Assembly: GCA_020636325.1 (NCBI GenBank)
Contig: JACJYC010000003.1
Coordinates: 310,001-374,000 of the forward strand
Reading direction: 5' to 3'
DNA: 64,000 nucleotides
Source: Lewinellaceae bacterium
Lineage (GTDB): Bacteria; Bacteroidota; Bacteroidia; Chitinophagales; Saprospiraceae
The notes beneath the pieces are model-generated. The model was not told the DNA's origin, ran no database searches, and saw nothing but the letters and a program-made list of their open reading frames with translations. The position numbers and the translations under genes were made by a program. Below are positions 60,387 through 64,000 of this stretch, one piece after another (positions within the stretch are counted from its first letter, which is position 1; every line of letters starts with the position of its first letter).

Positions 60387-60869
60387 TTACCGGCTGGTGA
60401 CGACAAGCGTTCCGGCCATCATATCGTGCAGCGCCTGCTTCCGCTCGGTGAAACCGGCCATGATGAAGCCGATATAGATGATCACTCCGGAAATGATTTT
60501 TCCGAAGAACCTGCCGCTGGCCTTGCCGAAGGAGATCCTTTCTCCGGCCTCATCGACCACCTTTATGCCGACGGCCATTTTACCCAGTGTAGCTTGCTTG
60601 GCTGAGCTTTCCATCAGGGCAAAATACAACCACATGCCGGCAATGATGATAACGTACATCAGGGCCATTCCGCCCATGAGCCCGGTTTCGTTGATCGAAC
60701 CGCCGCTCATTGCTCCGGCCCACAAGGCGCCTAAAATGGCAAACATCACCACGTAGGTTACGATAGTGACGATAAAGCCGTCAATGATATACGCGGCGAA
60801 CCGCAACCAAAATCCGGCATAATCCCTGAAATAGGGCCTGGCATCCGGTGCATCCAAAATTTCGTTCAT
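60387..60869 (-). CDS. RDD-family membrane protein
   Basis: 160 residues from the ATG at 60869. RDD signatures are present: RDYAGFWLRFAAYIIDGFI with Arg and Asp in helix 1, and LGKMAVGIKVVDEAGERISFGKASGR after helix 2, ending QALHDMMAGTLVV. Three to four membrane helices. Some RDD proteins act in ion exchange; no specific role can be given. First gene of the RDD - DUF389 - pncA unit. Confidence 0.88.
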   Translation of the reverse strand: MNEILDAPDARPYFRDYAGFWLRFAAYIIDGFIVTIVTYVVMFAILGALWAGAMSGGSINETGLMGGMALMYVIIIAGMWLYFALMESSAKQATLGKMAVGIKVVDEAGERISFGKASGRFFGKIISGVIIYIGFIMAGFTERKQALHDMMAGTLVVTSR

Positions 60870-61028
60870 AAAAATTCCAGGTTTTAGAAATATGGGGCCT
60901 ACATTCTCGCATTTCGGCATTGCGCCCTACTTTAGGATTTTAGAGGTTTTTCGGGTTTTTCCTCCGGACTGTTCCATATTAATACCCTGGCAAATTAACA
61001 TATTACCTGGAAATTTTCAAAACAGAAT

Positions 61029-63176
61029 TCAAGGCATTACCCGGAGGATGCCCCGCATGGAGAGGTAATGCCCGGGAAATGAGCAGACGTACATATAATC
61101 ACCCGGCTTATCGGGCGCAATGAAATAGAGGGTCTCCGAGGACCCGGGGAGCATCAGTTTGCTGTGGTGCAGGACTTTGGGCGTATTGGGCACATAGTTC
61201 ATGGACGGCCCTTTCAACCCGAGATCCAGCGCCATTTTCCCGACCAAATCGGCGGCGCCGGGGTCGACAAAAACGATGTTGTGGGGCATGTCATCGTTGT
61301 TGTTGAACGTGAATTTCACCTTGCTGCCCGCCTTGACCATCACCAGGGTCTGGTCGTATTTCAACCCCGGCAGGGTACTCATGCTCAGGGTGATATCCGG
61401 TTTGCCCCAACCGGCCGGCATTTTGGTGACCCGTTTGGCCGACGAGGAAGCGGAGGCGGCCGGCGTTGGGTTATTGGCTTTTTTCGGGTTGTCCGCTTCG
61501 CCGGCGGCCGGCACAACGGGCATTTTGTGATTGCTGTGGTCCATCGCGGGCGCTTCCTCCACCGGTTCGGGCTCAGGTTCGGGCTCAGGCACCACCAGTT
61601 TTTCCCCGTCCGGGATCTCGTTGAGGGTGTAGTAGCCTGTGCCGTGGAGCAAGGGCAGGTCGCCGGCATAAGACGTGATGCCCGGCGTTTTGATCTCGTG
61701 TACGTATTTTTTCCGGAGGTTGTCCACAACCAGGCGGGCTTTCAATCCGTCAGCGGAAACTTCGACGTAGCGGACCGGGCACTTCTCGTCGTTGACGATG
61801 GGGCTGCCGTAGACCGGGTGGTATTTGTAAATAAACCCGGTAATGTCGTAGGAGGCCGGATCGGCGGCCCTGGCCTTGTTGACCGGCTGCGTGAATTCGA
61901 TCTCGAATCCGTCGGGCATGGCCCGGATGGCCCTCATCTCGAAGGGCATTTGGCCGGACCAGATCACCCGCTCCAGCGCAAAGGGCTGGTTGCCGGTGGA
62001 CCCCCATCCGCGGTTGGTCTGCCCGACAAACAAAGACCCGTCCTTGCCCCACGCCATTCTCAGCACCCCGGACCGGAACCCTTCGCGGAAGGCAAAGGCG
62101 GCACCCTGGTACACGCCCTTGACCTGCTCGAGGAACACCCGGTCGATCTTGCTTTGCCCCTGATCGCCGACAAAGATCTGGCCGGCGAACGGGCCGAAGC
62201 TTCCGTTGGTTTCGTCGGTGATGATCTCCGAGGTGGAAATTCCGAGGATGCCGTGCGGCAACCAGACGGCCGGCGTTTTTACCGAAGGGACCTCTTCGGC
62301 CACCTTGAACAGGGGCGTCGGGATCTCATCCTCTATGTTTTCGGGTTTGACGGGATCTTTTCCTTTGGGCGTAAGGCGCGGGTTCACCCGGTAGTAAATA
62401 TCGTTGTAAGTGACCTTGACGGGCGATTCGGGCCGGCCGGTCCAGCTCAATCCGGCGGGGTGACCGGTGAAGTCGCCTTTATTGACCGGCATGATGAAAC
62501 CGGATCCCATCCAGTCGCCCTGGTTGTCGCCGTAAAAGAACTGGCCGTTGACCCAGCCGATGCCGCAAGGCGACCGCATGCCCGTTGCCCAGGGCTCCAT
62601 TTCGCCTTCCGGGGTGATGCGCATGGTCCAGCCGCGCCAGGGGACCCGGCTTTCGCCGCGCCACCACTCCTGATTGCCGAAAGCGACGTTGCCGGTGACA
62701 AAAAAGCTGCCGTCCGGGGCAATTTTAGGGCCGTAGGAGTATTCGTGATAATGGCCTGACAGCGGCCATTGATAAACGGTTTCGAATACATCCGCGCGGC
62801 CGTCGCCGTCGGTATCTTCGAGCCGGGTGAGCTCGCCGCGTTGCGCCATGTACAAGGAGCCGTCCTTGTAGGCCAGGCCCAGGATTTCGTGCAGCCCGGA
62901 TGCGAATTTCCGGAAATTGGGATATTGCCCGTTCTTCATGTACGGATTCTCGATAATCCAGACTTCTCCGCGGCGGGTTGAAACGGCAATGTCGCCGTCG
63001 GGCAGGGTAACCACGCCGCCGCCTTCCAGCACTATGTCTTCGGGAATGGGGATGGAGATCAGTTTGAAATAGTCGCTTTCAGTGGGCAGCAGGGCCGGTT
63101 TGTCCAGTTGCCCGGCGGCACAGGTCAGCGCCAGGCAAAATAAAAGGGTTGAAATATATGGATAGGCGGTTTTCAT
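61029..63176 (-). CDS. Sorbosone-dehydrogenase-like beta-propeller fused to a cupredoxin domain
   Basis: 715 residues with a signal peptide ending at AAGQ (about 20-23). Residues 30-520 look like a glucose/sorbosone-dehydrogenase-type propeller: GGVVTLPDGDIAVSTRRGEVW, DGSLYMAQRGELTRLEDTDGDGRAD, GSFFVTGNVAFG and GMRSPCGIG. A Pro/Glu linker with MDHSNHKMP (about 542) leads to a C-terminal type-1 copper domain (about 590-715): MPHNIVFV (His), then YVCSFPGHYLSMRG supplying Cys, His and Met ligands, as in azurin/auracyanin. Likely a periplasmic oxidoreductase or electron carrier; substrate unknown. Starts 19 bases after the preceding gene on the same strand. Confidence 0.82.
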   Translation of the reverse strand: MKTAYPYISTLLFCLALTCAAGQLDKPALLPTESDYFKLISIPIPEDIVLEGGGVVTLPDGDIAVSTRRGEVWIIENPYMKNGQYPNFRKFASGLHEILGLAYKDGSLYMAQRGELTRLEDTDGDGRADVFETVYQWPLSGHYHEYSYGPKIAPDGSFFVTGNVAFGNQEWWRGESRVPWRGWTMRITPEGEMEPWATGMRSPCGIGWVNGQFFYGDNQGDWMGSGFIMPVNKGDFTGHPAGLSWTGRPESPVKVTYNDIYYRVNPRLTPKGKDPVKPENIEDEIPTPLFKVAEEVPSVKTPAVWLPHGILGISTSEIITDETNGSFGPFAGQIFVGDQGQSKIDRVFLEQVKGVYQGAAFAFREGFRSGVLRMAWGKDGSLFVGQTNRGWGSTGNQPFALERVIWSGQMPFEMRAIRAMPDGFEIEFTQPVNKARAADPASYDITGFIYKYHPVYGSPIVNDEKCPVRYVEVSADGLKARLVVDNLRKKYVHEIKTPGITSYAGDLPLLHGTGYYTLNEIPDGEKLVVPEPEPEPEPVEEAPAMDHSNHKMPVVPAAGEADNPKKANNPTPAASASSSAKRVTKMPAGWGKPDITLSMSTLPGLKYDQTLVMVKAGSKVKFTFNNNDDMPHNIVFVDPGAADLVGKMALDLGLKGPSMNYVPNTPKVLHHSKLMLPGSSETLYFIAPDKPGDYMYVCSFPGHYLSMRGILRVMP

Positions 63177-63195
63177 CTTGCATGCATTGATAGAA

Positions 63196-64000
63196 TTACC
63201 AAATCAGTTCGTATTCTACGGCGTTTCCGCTGAACGGAATGAGGAGTTCCTCACCGCCGCCGGAAGCCCTGACCATGGGTTTGGCGGCTGATTTTTCAGG
63301 CGTGCGCACATAATAGCGCCCGTCGACGCGGAACAGGTTCTTTTCCAGGGGTTCGATGGTTGTTCCTTTCCCCGCGCGGGCGTACAGGGCGCCCTGCGGC
63401 TGACCGGAAACCAGTATCCTGCGCGTGAACCGGCCGTCTGCCGGGCTGACCTGGTCATCGAAAGAAGCCCCGTAGGCCTGAAAGGTGAAGGTCGGCTCAC
63501 CAGCCGGATTCAGTCGGTATCCTTTCGGCCGGAAGCCTTCGGTTTGGCCCAGCGTGTCCGGCCAGGCCTGGTTCTCATTGGCAAGAACGGCAACCGCCGG
63601 AGCGTCCAGAAGGTGCAATACGCTGCCGCGGGCGCGGGAGCTGCCGTCGCCGCGATCATTCCACATCGGCGTTGCATCCAGGAAACCGCCGCGCCATACC
63701 TGGAAAACCGTTCCGTACGACAGGTCGTAACCGAAGCAGGAACCGTTGGGAAAACCCACATTGGCGGCGTGGGTGATCCGGTGGGCCTTCTGACCGTCAC
63801 CCGGATTGAAATCGACGAAACTCCGGGTGATGACGGGATCTTTTTCAAAATCGATGAAGATTTGTCTGGACAGGCTGCCGATGGGTTCGGAACCGGGCGC
63901 ATGGAGCGGCTGCCGGCGGATGCCCGGGCCGCTGATGTAGAAAGCCAGGCCGTTGGGCATCCAGGACTCCATTTTCACGTAGAATATTTCCACCTGGTGA
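63196..64000 (-). CDS. Protein of unknown family, C-terminal part (runs off window)
   Basis: About 268 residues are visible; the frame stays open past the right edge (a GTG at 63993 is unlikely to be the true start). The sequence begins with VKMESWMPNGLAFYISGPG, has ITHAANVGFPNGSCFGYDLSYGTVFQVWRGGFLD and RGSVLHLL, and ends VEYELIW. The features suggest an exported beta-rich protein, perhaps a carbohydrate- or cofactor-binding partner of the propeller-cupredoxin protein 19 bases downstream. I do not recognise the family. Confidence 0.7.
   Translation of the reverse strand, partial: HQVEIFYVKMESWMPNGLAFYISGPGIRRQPLHAPGSEPIGSLSRQIFIDFEKDPVITRSFVDFNPGDGQKAHRITHAANVGFPNGSCFGYDLSYGTVFQVWRGGFLDATPMWNDRGDGSSRARGSVLHLLDAPAVAVLANENQAWPDTLGQTEGFRPKGYRLNPAGEPTFTFQAYGASFDDQVSPADGRFTRRILVSGQPQGALYARAGKGTTIEPLEKNLFRVDGRYYVRTPEKSAAKPMVRASGGGEELLIPFSGNAVEYELIW

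Noticed and set aside
1..64000. tRNA or rRNA genes, insertion sequences, prophage genes
   Set aside because: No cloverleaf-type sequences, transposase motifs or phage structural genes were found on reading both strands, though a covariance search was not possible.

Overview
The window is chromosomal DNA from a Bacteroidota bacterium, most probably class Saprospiria (Lewinella/Haliscomenobacter-like). The lineage is inferred from several features: two secreted proteins with the type B C-terminal sorting domain of the type IX secretion system, SprB repeats, a choice-of-anchor L domain, a type III glutamine synthetase, and many Bacteroidota-type promoters of the form TTG-N19..21-TAnnTTTG with few Shine-Dalgarno sequences. 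Coding density is high, genes sit on both strands in short operons, and I saw no tRNA, rRNA, insertion sequence, prophage or CRISPR array.

Layout. 1-6.3 kb: 5'-part of a DnaQ-like exonuclease, a NamZ-type muramidase lipoprotein, a TauE/SafE permease, valS, a 4-TM protein and a TsaC/YrdC-like protein with a degraded active site. 6.3-9.5 kb: a gene-free stretch, a PKD-domain T9SS cargo protein, rplS. 9.6-15 kb: a tal / DoxX-like / GH13-like operon divergent from hemE, then accD. 15-21 kb: an EF-G paralog, a class IV aminotransferase overlapping an HD + DUF5706 (Pycsar-effector-like) membrane protein, and rpsF-rpsR-rplI. 21-28 kb: a secreted C2-like protein, a DUF3089 lipoprotein, a LacI regulator, an outer-membrane-type HhH/barrel protein, glnA type III. 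28-34 kb: a membrane-anchored subtilase, an acyl-CoA dehydrogenase, an alkaline phosphatase, a CotH-like secreted protein. 34-40.5 kb: mnmA / serine hydrolase / HAD operon, RlpA-SPOR, SppA. 40.8-46.3 kb: a giant adhesin-like protein with 12 SprB repeats. 46.4-51.5 kb: SNF2 helicase, amidase lipoprotein, trmN6. 51.5-57 kb: a small DNA-binding-like protein and a TPR / outer-membrane-barrel operon. 57-64 kb: ornithine aminotransferase, pncA, DUF389, RDD, and an operon with a propeller-cupredoxin fusion and a partial gene.

Most of the window is housekeeping (translation, heme, fatty acid and nitrogen metabolism) mixed with cell-envelope and secreted proteins. The strongest candidate for unusual biology is the HD phosphohydrolase fused to a Pycsar-effector-type transmembrane domain at 18262-19410, whose start overlaps the stop of an aminotransferase gene and which has no recognisable nucleotide cyclase nearby. 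Other points worth a second look are the degraded TsaC homolog, a beta-lactamase-type hydrolase carrying an orphan GH3 C-terminal domain, a subtilase preceded by four membrane helices, a cupredoxin fusion, and promoters that predict leaderless mRNAs for hemE and the aminotransferase. All functions are assigned by reading motifs; no database search was run.
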